Origin: Isoetes taiwanensis
Lineage: Eukaryota; Streptophyta; Lycopodiopsida; Isoetales; Isoetaceae
Reading direction: 5' to 3'
Assembly (NCBI GenBank): GCA_021234155.1
Contig: JAJEKV010000097.1
Span: forward strand, 124,001 to 188,000
Length of the DNA stretch: 64,000 nucleotides
The first letter of the stretch is position 1; each line of letters begins with the position of its first letter. Positions 35,150-46,688 of the stretch are shown one piece after another. A model generated the notes under the pieces. It made no database searches, was not told the origin of the DNA, and worked only from the letters and a program-made list of their open reading frames with translations. The position numbers and the translations under genes were made by a program.

Positions 35150-36247
35150 ATGAAGATTGAAAACCTCAGCCATGGAAATGCTTATTACTGGTTTATAAGG
35201 GTTCAGACAAAGCTTTGTGAGCCAAGACCCTGTGAGGAGGTGAAAGGCACAATAGCTTCAAAAGGGACTCAAGAAGTCAAGGGTGAAGCAAGTTCACAAA
35301 TTGTGGAAGTAAAGGCTAGTGAGGCTGACAGAGAAGCTCTAGCTAAGTGGACACAGAAGGATTGGATGGCAAAGAGCAGGATCCTGAGATATTTAGATGA
35401 CACCTTGATGCCACAAATTGCTGAAGCACCTTCAGCAAAAGAAGCATGGGATGAGCTTCAGAAGTCCTATAGGCGTAAGCATTTCTCCACTCAAGCAAAT
35501 TTGTATGCTGTGATCTTTAATACTAAGCTGAAAGAAGGCATGAGCATGGAAGAATACATTGGGATTATCAGACAAGCATCAAAGCAGTTACAGGGCATGG
35601 ACAAAGGACTTGACGATGATCTGGTTGTGGGAGCTTTTCTGTTGGGGCTGCCAAGCTCATATAATAATGTTAGAAACATTATTGGAGCTGTTGACAAAGT
35701 AGACTTGGAATGGGCCTGTCAACAGCTGCTTCTTGAAGAGAAGAACCAAAAGGGAATCAAAAGAAGTTCGTCAAAGGATGTTCAAGCTTTCATGAGTGGA
35801 AGGGAAGAAATGAGGAAATGTTATAACTGTAATCAAATTGGGCATCTAGCTAAAGATTGCCCACAGCCTGACAAGAGAAAGAAAAGAGGTCCAGAGAGAA
35901 GAAAAGATGATGGTAGAAAGAAGAAGGAGGCGAAGGCTCACAAGGCCTCCAAAGCCAGCCCGTCTGAGTCTTCTTCAAGCTCAGAGAAAGAGTTATCAGA
36001 GAGTAGTGATTCTTTTATCTCAACTGGAAAGGCTTTTGTCTGCATTACAGAAAGGACCAGTGAGATCAAATTTAAGCCATGGTATATGCTGATTTTGAGT
36101 TTTGTTATGCAAGTACTTGTTGGCATTAAAGGTTTGTTTTGCAATATTATCAAAATTATAAAAAAATGCTTTTGGACAAGCTATGATGATGAGATAGTAG
36201 GCAATGCAACAGGGTATTTCTTGGCACAAACTTCATTTGGAATATGA
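35150..36247 (+). CDS. Copia 3 gag and start of protease
   Basis: Start chosen at the ATG of MKIENLSHGNAYYWF; an in-frame ATG at 35123 is less gag-like. Contains the capsid block with LRYLDDTLMPQ and MSMEEYIGIIRQASKQL, a zinc knuckle CYNCNQIGHLAKDC (35820-35861), a lysine-rich and serine-rich stretch, and a hydrophobic segment (WYMLILSFVMQVLVGI, about 36080-36130) that is unusual for gag. The frame stops at TGA (36246), where relatives have a tryptophan codon just before the protease motif. Confidence 0.88.
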   Translation: MKIENLSHGNAYYWFIRVQTKLCEPRPCEEVKGTIASKGTQEVKGEASSQIVEVKASEADREALAKWTQKDWMAKSRILRYLDDTLMPQIAEAPSAKEAWDELQKSYRRKHFSTQANLYAVIFNTKLKEGMSMEEYIGIIRQASKQLQGMDKGLDDDLVVGAFLLGLPSSYNNVRNIIGAVDKVDLEWACQQLLLEEKNQKGIKRSSSKDVQAFMSGREEMRKCYNCNQIGHLAKDCPQPDKRKKRGPERRKDDGRKKKEAKAHKASKASPSESSSSSEKELSESSDSFISTGKAFVCITERTSEIKFKPWYMLILSFVMQVLVGIKGLFCNIIKIIKKCFWTSYDDEIVGNATGYFLAQTSFGI

Positions 36248-36248
36248 T

Positions 36249-37618
36249 ATTTAGACTCCGGAGCTTCAGACCATATGACACCTAAGAGAGATCTGTTCGT
36301 CAAATACCATTTGGTTAAGAAAAGCAAAGTGAAAATAGGAAAAGGGAATTTAGACATTGCAGGAGTTGGAATCGTCAAACTGCAGATGCCCACAGGTGAT
36401 ATTCTTCTTAAAAGAACATTGCATGTACCGGATCTAGAAGCCAATTTGCTGTCTATCTCGAAACTTGATGACGCCAAGCTGTTAGTGCATTTTGGTCATG
36501 GGAGATGCGTAATCAAGGATTGGGAAGAAAATATTAAAGCTTTGGGTGATCGAGAGGGAGATTTGTATAAGTTGAGCTGGTCACAGAAAACAGCTTTAAG
36601 GGCTTCTACTGCAGACAACACACAACTGTGGCACGAGAGATTAGGACACCCAAACTATCATTTGTTGAGGGGGATGGCTAAAAATAAGCTGGTGGAAGGG
36701 CTGCCCAATATTGGAAAACCAAAGAGGTTGTGTGAAGGCTGCATGCTCGGGAAGATGCATAGAAGAAAATTTCCAAAAGGCAAAGCACATAGGGCAGCAA
36801 AATGTCTTGAGCTTGTGCATATGGACGTATGGGGTAAAGCAAAGATCTCTTCTATTGGAGGAACCAGGTACTTTCTTTTGTTAATAGATGATCATTCTAG
36901 AAAGCTTTGGGTGTATTTTTTGAAAAGAAAATCAGAGGTATATGATTACTTTGTTACTTGGAAAAACCTCGTTGAAAACCAAAATGGAAGCACCATTAAG
37001 CAAATAAGAACAGATCAGGGCGGCGAGTTTGTTAATAACAGGTTTGAAAGTCTTTGCTCGGAGTTTGGGATCAAACATGAGATGTCTGTGTCACATGAAC
37101 ATCAGCAAAACGGCATAGTGGAACGGAAGAACAGAACCATTTTGGAGTGCGCACGTGCTATGCTGTTTGGAAATGGTGTTGATTTAACCTTTTGGGCAGA
37201 AGCAGTACATACGGCTTGCTATTTGCTTAATAAAATTCCAACCAAAGCTTCCCCTAGGGCTGTTCCAGAAGAGCTTTGGACAGGCCAGAAACCAGATATT
37301 GTTGATACTAAAGTGTTTGGGTGTAATGCATACGCACATTTTAACAAGGATAAGCTGTCAAATAAGGCTGTTCCCTGTGCGTTCGTTGGATCAGATGTCA
37401 TTAAGGGCTATAGACTATATGTGCCATTGAGTAAGAAGCTGATCATACGAAGAAGTGTACGTTTTGATGAACAGAACTTTGACTTTGGACGAGACAGAAA
37501 TCATAAGTTCTATGACTTGAGTGATTCTTCTTCCAGTGATACTGACCCTGATAAGGATCAAACAGAAGAAGCGTTTATGATGAACATAATGTGGTCAGCA
37601 AGTATAAGGCACGTCTAG
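36249..37618 (+). pseudogene. Copia 3 protease and integrase
   Basis: Same frame as gag, continuing after the TGA: protease DSGASDHMTPKRDL, GAG-pre-integrase (LWHERLGHPNYHLL, CEGCMLGKMHRR), integrase with VHMDVWG, RTDQGGEF and the NGIVERKNRT region, then RSVRFDEQNFDFG. It runs out of frame at 37618 where the deletion joins it to the reverse transcriptase. Confidence 0.9.
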
Positions 37619-37718
37619 TAGCCATGGGCTGCTCTCAAATCCTAGGAGTGGATTTCCATGAAACTTTTGCACCAGTGGCTAGGTTGAGCTCGGTGCGAGC
37701 AGTATTGGCTATTGCGAT

Positions 37719-38948
37719 TTGCAACAAATGGATGTAAAGACCGCCTTCTTACATGGAAAATTGCAAGAAGAAGTTTATCTTAAGCAGGCTCCAGGTTTCA
37801 TAAAGCAAGGACATGAACATCAAGTATGCAAGCTTCATAAGGCGATTTACGGACTGAGGCAGTCTCCCAGGCAATGGTATCATACCATTCACAAATTCTT
37901 CACAAATCAGGGATTTACACGTAGCCACGCTGATTCGAACATTTACGTAAAGAGGTACCATGCTTGTCTTCTTCTGATTGTCTTGTATGTGGATGATTTG
38001 ATCCTTGCTAGTGACAGCCCCATTCTCATGAAAGACACTAAGGCTGCCCTTGCTGCACAATTTCACATGACTGATCTAGGTTCTTTGCACTATTTCCTTG
38101 GTATTCAAGTCAGTCGACCTTCACAGTCTCATAATATCATCATTCACCAGTCCAAATTTGTTCAAAATCTGCTGCAGGCCTGTGACATGCAAGGCAGTAA
38201 AGGAGTAGATACACCTGCTAGTGCTCACATGCCAAATTCTGAAATTTCACCTGCTATTGTTACTTTAGGGAACCTTACTTTTCGAAGTATTGTTGGATCC
38301 GTTATGCATTTAATGGTGTGTACTCGGCCAGATATAGCACAACCTACTATCACGCTAAGCCAATTCCTTGAAAGGCCTGCTGCTGAACATTGGATTGCTC
38401 TGAAACGAGTACTCAGATATCTTCACGCCAATGCTACTTTGGGTATTTGTTATCAGCATAATCATTCTACCCCTTTGATTCTTCAAGCATTTGCGAATGC
38501 AGATTATGCCGGGGATATAACTGATCGTAAATCTAGAACTGGCTTTTGTTTCCTTCTGCAAGGGGGAGCAATAGATTGGTGCAGCAGAAAACAAAGAGCA
38601 ACTGCTGCATCTACATGCGAATCTGAGTACATGGCTTTGTGCAGTGCATCCAAAGAATGCATTTGGCTTAGAAGATTGCTGCAAGATATTAATGTGCCTC
38701 AGCATAATGCTACTGTCATTTTCAATGATAACTCTGCTGCAGTATCTTTAGCTAAACATCCAACTAACTTCTTTAAAGCGAAGCACATTGAGGTGCAGTA
38801 TCATTTCACACGAGAAAAGATCGTACAAGGTCATATTCTTATTCAGCATTCGAGAACTGATAAAATGACTGCAGATGTATTTATTAAAGCTCTTGGAAGG
38901 AAGAAATTTGTTAAATGCATTGCAGAGCTTGGGATGGTGCAGATCTGA
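37719..38948 (+). pseudogene. Copia 3 reverse transcriptase and RNase H
   Basis: Begins inside the reverse transcriptase ([20 protein letters not shown]); an out-of-frame stretch at about 37600-37715 holds the preceding YKARLVAMG part. Catalytic VLYVDDLILAS is present. RNase H with SRKQRATAASTCESEYMAL is intact. The C-terminus reads ADVFIKALGRKKF where functional copies usually have a T-K-A-L pattern. Confidence 0.9.
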
Positions 38949-39189
38949 AGATATTCATAAGTGATGGCAATTTGTGGCAGAACTGAAGACATTCGTTGGA
39001 ATGTTTAAGGAAAGCTACAAAGTTTTGTGAAGACTGTTCTTACATGATGATGCAGATCTTCATACTGGCGGAAGTTATTTTGTTGTTCTGTGTTAAGCAG
39101 TTTTCATATTTGAACTATATTTGAACTGTAAGCTGTTGGACATTTGAGTAGATTAGTATTTGGTTGAAACAAAAGTGATGGGTTTATTT

Positions 39190-39199
39190 TGAGGGGGAG
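39190..39199 (+). other. Polypurine tract, Copia 3
   Basis: TGAGGGGGAG directly before the 3' LTR. Confidence 0.85.
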
Positions 39200-39394
39200 T
39201 GTTGGTAATAATACCTTTTGTGTCAAAATAAACCGGTGGTTTGTAGTGGACAGGTGGAGGATTCATTTAGGGACTGCTAAAATTAGCTCCCGAAGTTTAT
39301 GGATCCAGATATATCTGTCATATTTCATCCTGATTTCAACAAGCTTTCCATCAATGTATTTCTGTTTCTTGAGAATTGGTTCTATTATTTAATA
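39200..39394 (+). repeat. 3' LTR of Copia 3
   Basis: Matches 34907-35100 with three small differences and is followed by target duplication CTGCT. Confidence 0.93.
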
Positions 39395-39711
39395 CTGCTC
39401 TCTTACCCAAAGCATCATCTGCCATAGTTAAAAGCTCCAAAACGCCTGAGAAGACCCCGTTCTAGTAGAATAAACAAAATCGACTGTTTTTTGAAGTGCA
39501 ATGTTTCTACAGATGCTATTCTTACAAGATTTTAGATGCTAGAAAACACTGGGCTGAGTCATTCAGTTTTCCTGTTCATGATTCAGAAGTAAAATTCCCC
39601 CGTGGACTCAGATTTATAATTTAGAAGCAAATTCTCGGAAACTAGCTACAAATACGTTACCAGACGCTAACCTTTAGCTCTGATCCAGGAATGTGCTGCG
39701 GGATCAATTTT

Positions 39712-39999
39712 CTATTCTTTAGTTGAAACGCCGGCATTTGATGCAGAATGTGGAGCAATGCCCACAAAGCTCATTTCGCCATTGTTCCCAAAGAAAATTA
39801 TGCTATGTTTTAAAATAGGCCAATCTCTTGGTCCGAGAAAACATTTGCGGGATTGGGAACCTGGAAATGGATGGCTCCATCGGCCGCTGGAGCATCTCCT
39901 TCTCTGAACAAAAGAGCCATCTTCTGTGAGAAAACGCCGGATAACAGCCCTGTTCTTAGAAATCATCCTTAGCCATAGCCGTTCATGCTTCTCTGCCAT
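39712..39999 (-). CDS. Small open frame, unknown
   Basis: 95 codons from an ATG (MAEKHERLWLRMISKNR) to a stop. No family recognised and no splice sites needed. It starts next to the GC-rich inverted-repeat element at 40075. It may be chance, or a remnant of a gene disrupted by nearby elements. Confidence 0.2.
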   Translation of the reverse strand: MAEKHERLWLRMISKNRAVIRRFLTEDGSFVQRRRCSSGRWSHPFPGSQSRKCFLGPRDWPILKHSIIFFGNNGEMSFVGIAPHSASNAGVSTKE

Positions 40000-40074
40000 G
40001 GCCGTTCCAAAAACTTCTCCCGAATTTTTTTTTTAGGTACGTAATTTGAAGCAAAAGTTCATTACGTTTGATAT

Positions 40075-40225
40075 TCTCCGGCCATCGGATTCCGGCCAGT
40101 AAAATTTCTCGATGAAGCCGCCAGCCTTAGCGGTGCACTCGCGGCTCCGCCGTTCGTGCGCCGCCTCATCTGGCGGCGCTGCCTCGAATTTTACCGGCCG
40201 AAATCTCTCCGGCTGAAAAATTATC
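40075..40225. mobile_element. GC-rich fold-back MITE-like element
   Basis: The left arm TTCCGGCCAGTAAAATTT and right arm AATTTTACCGGCCGAA are imperfect inverted repeats around a GC-rich core (GCGGCTCCGCC, GTGCGCCGCCTCA). A related but rearranged copy lies at about 58525-58745. No coding capacity and no clear target duplication. Confidence 0.5.
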
Positions 40226-40321
40226 TAATACTTAAAGGACAATCTTATGTGTGATGCCTTGTTTTATATTCTCTATAAAATTTTAATAGAAAAATAAGTG
40301 GGGAACTAAAGGAGTGCAAAG

Positions 40322-41382
40322 CATAGTTACCGGGAACGTCGTTCCGAACGCGTTCCCGTTTCGGAACGCGTTCCCTAGGTTTCTATGTTCCCGGAACGCC
40401 AAGTTCCAGTTCCTGATGGTTTCTTACCGGGAATGCCGTTCCGACTGTCGTTCCCATCTTTGGGAACGACGTTCCTGGTAAGTTCCCAAAAAAAGTAAGA
40501 AAAATCAATGGTTTATAGTTCATTTTTTCTTCCTCTTTGCTTCCTTTTTTGGTAAGAAGGAATAGTGCAATTGGCAATGGCTCTTTGCTCAATGTTTTTC
40601 ATAAACATACACATAAAGTGGTCTGCAGCGGACTACACAAATGTTTTGTGACTATCTGTCTCTTGTTTGTTGTTTAATTTACGTTCCTCCTCTGCTATAT
40701 CTCTCAATTTGCGATCTCATTTATAATCTATCCATTTTGCATTTTGATGATGGGAAATTCGATTTATTTTCCCAGCCCAGTCAGAGGGACTTGCATTGGA
40801 GGAAGCCATGTGTTCTTGAAGAACGACTTGTGGGAGACTCTATGAGGCAAAGGAGGAGTAAGTTTAAGAGCATTAAGGGGTGTTAAAGAGTTGAGAAGGC
40901 TTGCTGCAGAACTGTAGAATTTATTTTTTGATGGAGATTTGTAGTGCTGCATTAAACAGATTAAATGGCATTATTGATTTTGAGAAACGTTATCTGTAAG
41001 GGAAGGGAAATATTGCAACATGCATTTTTTTTAGTTTGTCAAAGGCCTTAGTGCCTAAGCTTAACTTCCCTATCTCGTTTATTTTAGACTTCTATTGTGT
41101 TAAAATTATAGATGTAATATATATTTTAAGTCTTGAATATAATGTCATATAAAAAATTAAGCATCTACGGAGTGGTTTAATATGTTTCCATCTACAAAGC
41201 AGCCTCTATGAATAAGTCTATAAATTCTAAGTGTTCCACAATGATCATTATGCAAAGGGAACGTTAAAACTGTTTTTAGATTTTAAAAATTCGAATGTTG
41301 GCCTCCCGTTCCGATTTGTTCCCGTTCCCGTTCCAAATTTTAGGTCCACGTTCCCGTTCCCGTCCCGTTCCGGGTAACTATG
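40322..41382. mobile_element. Non-autonomous hAT element
   Basis: Flanked by the 8-bp direct repeat GTGCAAAG at 40314-40321 and 41383-41390, the target-duplication size of hAT elements. Ends CATAGTTACCGGGAACG and (reverse complement) CATAGTTACCCGGAACG form terminal inverted repeats. Subterminal GTTCCCGTTCC-type words are repeated at both ends, as is usual for hAT transposase binding. No transposase frame is present in the 1,061 bases. Confidence 0.9.
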
Positions 41383-41390
41383 GTGCAAAG

Positions 41391-42303
41391 AGATAGTCAG
41401 CATCTAAATGTTGGTGTATCTTCCATTGATAGCTAGATATGAAATTATACTTGCTAGTCTAAGGGAAGACACTAGAGGGTACTTTAGGCTATTTCCAGTG
41501 TCATAGAAGGTCTCTCTCATGTTCATATGTTTCTACGAAAGAAGTCTCATAGAAGGTCTCTCCATGTTCATATTTTTGACGAAAGATTTACGAGTCAAAT
41601 TCTTGGAATGTTCAAGATTGTACGTTGAACAATAACGTCATGAAGATAGGTATCTCTTCTAGTATTTACTTAGATGTTGTTGAGATACTAGACCATACTT
41701 GAGGTCGATTTAAGCTCTCACAACTATCCTCTTTTCTGATCGCACAGACAGCAGACTAGCCAATGCAATGCGAAATTCAAATCCTGTGATCCTTCTGTCT
41801 CGCATCATGTTCTGTCTGTGAAGCAATGGTAGGATTCACACAACGGGGTCACAAATGTTACCTTTCAAACCTGCCTAGCGGTTGGGCTTTTGAGTTTGGT
41901 TTGTACAAAACCATGGATTGTACCTACTCAGTATATTATACCCAGGAATGTGCCACCGATATGATGGATCGTCCTTCGAACCTTATCGCTCAAACAATAT
42001 ACATATGTAAGTTTTTCAAATTTCGATATGCTGCCTTTAGCTTCCTTTATCTGAACTTGCTATGCTTGTCCCAATTCACATACAAAAAGAATAGCCCCGA
42101 TGTCAAGGCATATAACCGACTGCCTTGCAGTAAAAATATCATTTACATTTTGATAACATGTACACTAGATTTTAACACATTCTCCCTAATTTAAGCCAAT
42201 GGCAATAAAGAATTACCAAAATTGTTACCTTCTCATGGTATTTTATATTTCATTTGAATCACTGACATGGGCAGCTGCCCCTTCAGAATCGAACCCTAGA
42301 TAA
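41391..42303. other. Intergenic, no gene recognised
   Basis: Short direct repeats near 41500-41580 (CTCATAGAAGGTCTCT-type, GTTCATAT). No exon signal noted. Downstream flank of the DUF707 gene. Confidence 0.5.
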
Positions 42304-44764
42304 CTATTTTGGTGATTGGGCTTTTTCTTTACGTTGTTCTTCCAATTCTTCAGCCTTTTTCATTCGATCTGAAAACACTTTCCACTCATATCTGCATCTT
42401 TCACGCACCTGACAAACCTCATAACTTTCAGATGTAGATGGAAAAAACATTTTACAACATGGTACAGGAAGCTCTAGAAGTACAATATTGGGAACCTTAT
42501 AAGCCAATGTGTAAATCAAAACTCACCCCTTCCCATGGCTGTTTTCCATCTGATGCGTGTCCCTGCTTAGGAAGCAAAGCAACGAAATAGATTTAGCAAG
42601 GTTGAAAAACTTTAAGATCAGTAAAAGCATGTTCTTCCAGTTAAACTTTAAGGTGATGCCATGACTTGAATGGAGATAATTGCACATTTGATGATTGGGT
42701 CACTCCTAATGTAACGAGGAGAAGCTCTTAAGCTACTTATCCCTTCTGACAAACGCTGGCTTGTATCCTTTATAAATCAGTTTTATGAAAATTCAATTAC
42801 TAAATGGACGAGGATAAATTACCTGATTTCCAAGAGAGGGTACTCCCTTGTGTTTTATATACTGGGCATCGATGACACCTATTTTCTCATGTGCAGGCTG
42901 CCAAATAAACAACAAAACATATTTTCAGTCCAATATTTCTTGCCATTTTCCAATTGATAAAATAGACTTCTTATGTACCTGTGCACATTTCTGTAAACTG
43001 AAGTCTAGCCCCCATCCATGGACTAGATCGTTCTAGAAAAGACAATGAAGATAGCAAACTGTAAGTATTTGACTATACTGTAACTAGCCGGAATTTCCCT
43101 GCAAAGCATCCATTGTTGAAAACGGAAGACATCTACCTACTCCCGATACCTGTATCATATGCCAAACACAACGCCAAGCTTTTCGCGAAAATACTGGCGC
43201 CATAATCTCCACAAACCTGCAAAAGTAAGAAAATCCTGCTATTGATTTTTTTCTCTCTGTGTTTTAGAAAGCTATGTTCTTGGGTCAACAATCTCAGGTA
43301 TTGACAAAAAACTAGAGACAGAAAACTAAGGACCAGAGCTTACGCTGCACAGGGTGGCTTCTGAGGACCTTGAGTACACCAGCCAGGCTTCTCCTCCGCT
43401 TGCCTGGTCAAAAGAAAAAAAGAATCCAGCATCAGGAGTGCCTTTAACTTAGAAAACACCTTAAATCACTTACTTGTGAACTTCAACGTCACCTCTTCTT
43501 TTAGTCATCTGCCATGTCAAGCCCCTGTCCGGCTCCAGTCCAGGTTGGAAAATTTCCAATCCATGTTTCTTGACTAGTTTTATGTATCTGCGAATATTAA
43601 CCAGTAAATATGTATAGAAACAGTAATTCAAACAACATAGAACGTACTCTTCAGCATTAAAATGTTCAAGATCTAGGTCCTCGTCCCATATGAAGATGTA
43701 TTCATATGGTGCTATTACATCTGGATGAAGGAACCGTTTAGCATACCACCTACAAATAAAAAATCCCATTACGTTCTTACTGGAGTGCAGAAACCTGCTA
43801 AAACTTATTAAAATGTGTATTTACCACTTTGTTTGTTTCCTGGCACTGATATGGACAGCATGTTGGGACCATTCAAACTCATCCCATCCATCTGTGTGTC
43901 CATCGTAGTGGAAAAGTACAATTAACCAGTCTTTTGTGAACTGAAACAATGTTTAACACATTAGCATCTCATTTAGAAACTTTGATCCCATAGCTTATCC
44001 AAATTTCTTATGAAAATTAGTACATCTGATCTTAACTAGTTGTAATCTACCTTTTGCACAGCTTTGTTCACGAAATCCTTTTGCTCCAGACCCACAGTTA
44101 ATGTAAGGAGATACTTTGGCTTGAATAATAGATCCTGAAGGAACAGTGCCTTTCATTAACATACATATGATGTTTAAACGCTCCTTGCTTCATATACTTC
44201 TTTTTCCTGGTAAGTAAATAAAGGAAGCTTCTATATACCTCATCAGGATTACCCCACAATCTCCTTTGATAGAGATCCGTTTCTGCAACAATGATACCAC
44301 GAGGTAAGGTTTCTGTTCCAACTGGTACTTTCTGCATCAAGCATTAAGACTCTTAGGATCCTTTAATCAAAGGCTTTCTTGCGACAAGCAAGAAAAACCG
44401 ATTGATAAACGGCCAGGTACCTGTTTGATGGGCTTAAGCTGTGGTTCTGGGGATCTCAGGTTTGCTTGATTAGAATAAACACTACTCACCACCAAATTCG
44501 ATGCGAACCCAAACTGCAAACCAAATCTGTTACAGATTTCCCAACTAGGCCAGCAGATAACTCTAAAAATCTGATACCCGTGTGAAAGAGAGGCCAATCA
44601 GAACACCAATAACAGCTCCACAAAACGCAGTAACAATCAAACGCAACGTTTCATTACGCTTAAAAATACCACTGAAGAAATCAATCAGAAGGTGAGAAAC
44701 CCAGCTGCATAATCCAACAAAAAATTCAACAGAAAAGGACTTACGTGCGAAGAGCAAGCGCCAT
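42304..44764 (-). CDS. DUF707 family protein, 14 exons, complete
   Basis: Exons (minus): 44745-44764, 44578-44671, 44421-44513, 44239-44331, 44051-44134, 43825-43940, 43648-43749, 43474-43587, 43344-43403, 43150-43216, 42979-43032, 42823-42897, 42527-42562, 42304-42408. They sum to 1,113 nt, 370 aa, all with GT-AG introns of 60-260 bases and no stops. The ATG at 44764 is the one that keeps the frame into exon 2. Residues about 14-36 form one membrane segment after NETLRL, typical of the family (type II anchor). DUF707 hallmarks follow: LPRGIIVAETDL and LWGNP, LFHYDG, FEWSQHAVHIS, KWWYAKRFLHPDV, YIFIWDEDL, GLEPDRGLTWQMTKRRGD, EEKPGWC, PVFSRKAWRC, HGWGLDF and GVPSLGNQ. Plant members are about 380-400 aa and are often mislabelled lysine-ketoglutarate reductase trans-splicing-like. 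Biochemical role unknown; a Golgi glycosyltransferase-like fold is plausible inference. Confidence 0.93.
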
Positions 44765-44825
44765 CACTGTCATAGTGACTCTCATCCTCTGGATACAAAT
44801 TGGACATCAGTCGATCCAGATCCAT

Positions 44826-46688
44826 TCCCCAAAAAGGAAAAAGAAAAAGGAAAAGGATGCTGCAGAAAGACTGGCGAGCAAAAACTGGATTCCGAAATAC
44901 CTGCAAAGCTTCATAGCTTCCATAGCCAGAAATCTGCTCCGACAGGATGAGAAACGTGCCCAGAAGCCCTACTTGTTTTCGACATGAACTATTGGTCCGG
45001 CGGAAAGGGAAAATTTCCCGATCTTTTAGAGGACCTTTATCTTTGTTTTTTTTGGTTAGAGCTATATTTTCGTGTGGAAATATTGGAAGGTTGTTTGTGA
45101 CAACTACCTAACACTATACGTTTTAATAATAAAATGGGGACTTATATTATTCAAATATTGACCTGCATGTTTCGTGCATCAATTGTATGCATATATTGTA
45201 ACTAACATTTGACTCATCTGCCCCCACTACACCAGACCTAACCCCCTCATGCTATTTCTGTGCCCTCTCAATCTTGAATGTTCAACCAGATCATCTTCTT
45301 GCATGTGTCGTTCCAAGATATCATTGCCTTTGATCCCCTCCTTTTTAATGGACTTCATTTCTCTGTTCAATCTCAAACATCCACTAGATCACTTTCTTGC
45401 ATAGGCCCATTGCTGGTCAGGAAAAGGTAATGGCAAACTCAATATAACCAACATTGTTGTAAAAGACAATGTGGACATGAATTTTACTTTCGAGGAATTG
45501 TTGACCATTGCATCAATTAGTGTTATGTAGTGGTTGTTAAGTGCATATGCGTATGAAATGCGTAGTTTGATGGCGCATTGGACCTCATACAAGAAGTTGC
45601 ATATCAAGTTTTAAGAATAGGCCTTGTAACTTCTACAAAGCATAGATATAAAAAATTGTGTCTCCCCTAGCCTTATTCCAATATTTGTATACCACAAATT
45701 TAAAAATTAGGTTATTCAATGTTAGTATACCACAAATTAAAGATAAGGTTAAGTTACGCATAGTATGTGCAATCTACCTACATTTCAGTAGCATCTGCAA
45801 TGCCTCTCGAATTCATAGTCATGCAAACCAATTGCAGAATTCATAGTCACGCAAACAACTTGCAAACAGATTCACCTAATTGCTAAAGCATGGAATGTAA
45901 AGTTCCTCCCTCTCTACACAATTTGTATCTAACCATCTTGCTCTTAGGAATTTTAAATACACGGGTCTCCTTTGGCATAAGGCTCACTTAATCCAGTTTA
46001 GAATTTATAATTGCAGTGCAAACATCAGCGACTTACCAAACGACACACTACAAGACGCAAAGCAAAATATAACCTTCACAACAACTATTCGCAATTCCGA
46101 AACTTGACTTTAGACAACTGGGGCAAACCATTTTTTACATCAGTAAAGAACAATGGCAAATAACCTACACTAGCACCATCAAGATGAAACGTCATCACGT
46201 AAGAGCCAAACACAACTGGGGCCAAACTAAAAATTTTATAGTGGTGATTAGTCCATCCCCATTCATGGTAGTCTAGATGGACCTGTGATGTTCTATTTTG
46301 TTTTCAGATTCTTCTGCACATCCAGATATTTTGGTGAGGCTACTTCCTTGTGTGCATTTGGTTCTGCTGGTGATCATGATCTTCCTCATCTCCCTACTCT
46401 CTTTTGCCTTTCGGCCCTCGGTGTTTTATTGGTTGCCTCAGTGAGCAAAGAAAAGGCATGAACTGCATAACCAAATAGAGAAGGAAGAGAAGAGCCAAGC
46501 GGGGAGCTGGAGAATTTGCTTTGACTTGCAGTTGTGATCATTTTAAACATCATTTCCAGGATATCTTGCCCTAAAACGCCATATGTGGGTGTGCAACTGA
46601 TCATATACTGTACAAAATTTTACATTGAGAGATTGCTAGTACAACAGCCACCCAGGCACTACTATATTGAAGCTGACTTTATGCCCGT
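44826..46688. other. Intergenic, no gene recognised
   Basis: Lies between the 5' end of the DUF707 gene and the 3' end of the CTLH-CRA gene. It should hold the DUF707 promoter (right after 44825) and the 3' untranslated part of the next gene. No repeat or exon recognised. Confidence 0.5.

Larger units (their letters stand above)
34907..39394 (+). mobile_element. Copia retrotransposon 3 with target duplication
   Basis: A 4.49-kb element flanked by CTGCT on both sides (34902-34906 and 39395-39399). LTRs of about 194 bases differ at about three positions, so the insertion is fairly recent. Primer site TGGTATCAGAGC at 35101, purine tract GAGGGGGAG at about 39190. The coding part is interrupted by a TGA in protease (36246), a deletion of roughly 0.5 kb between the integrase tail and reverse transcriptase (about 37590), and a further small deletion near 37715. 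It therefore cannot make a full polyprotein and was probably mobilised by proteins from relatives, or decayed after insertion. Confidence 0.95.

Noticed and set aside
44823-44906. Longer first exon for DUF707 (MDLDRLMSNLY or MQVFRNP starts)
   Set aside because: Those frames give a stop after splicing; only the ATG at 44764 stays in frame into the membrane segment.
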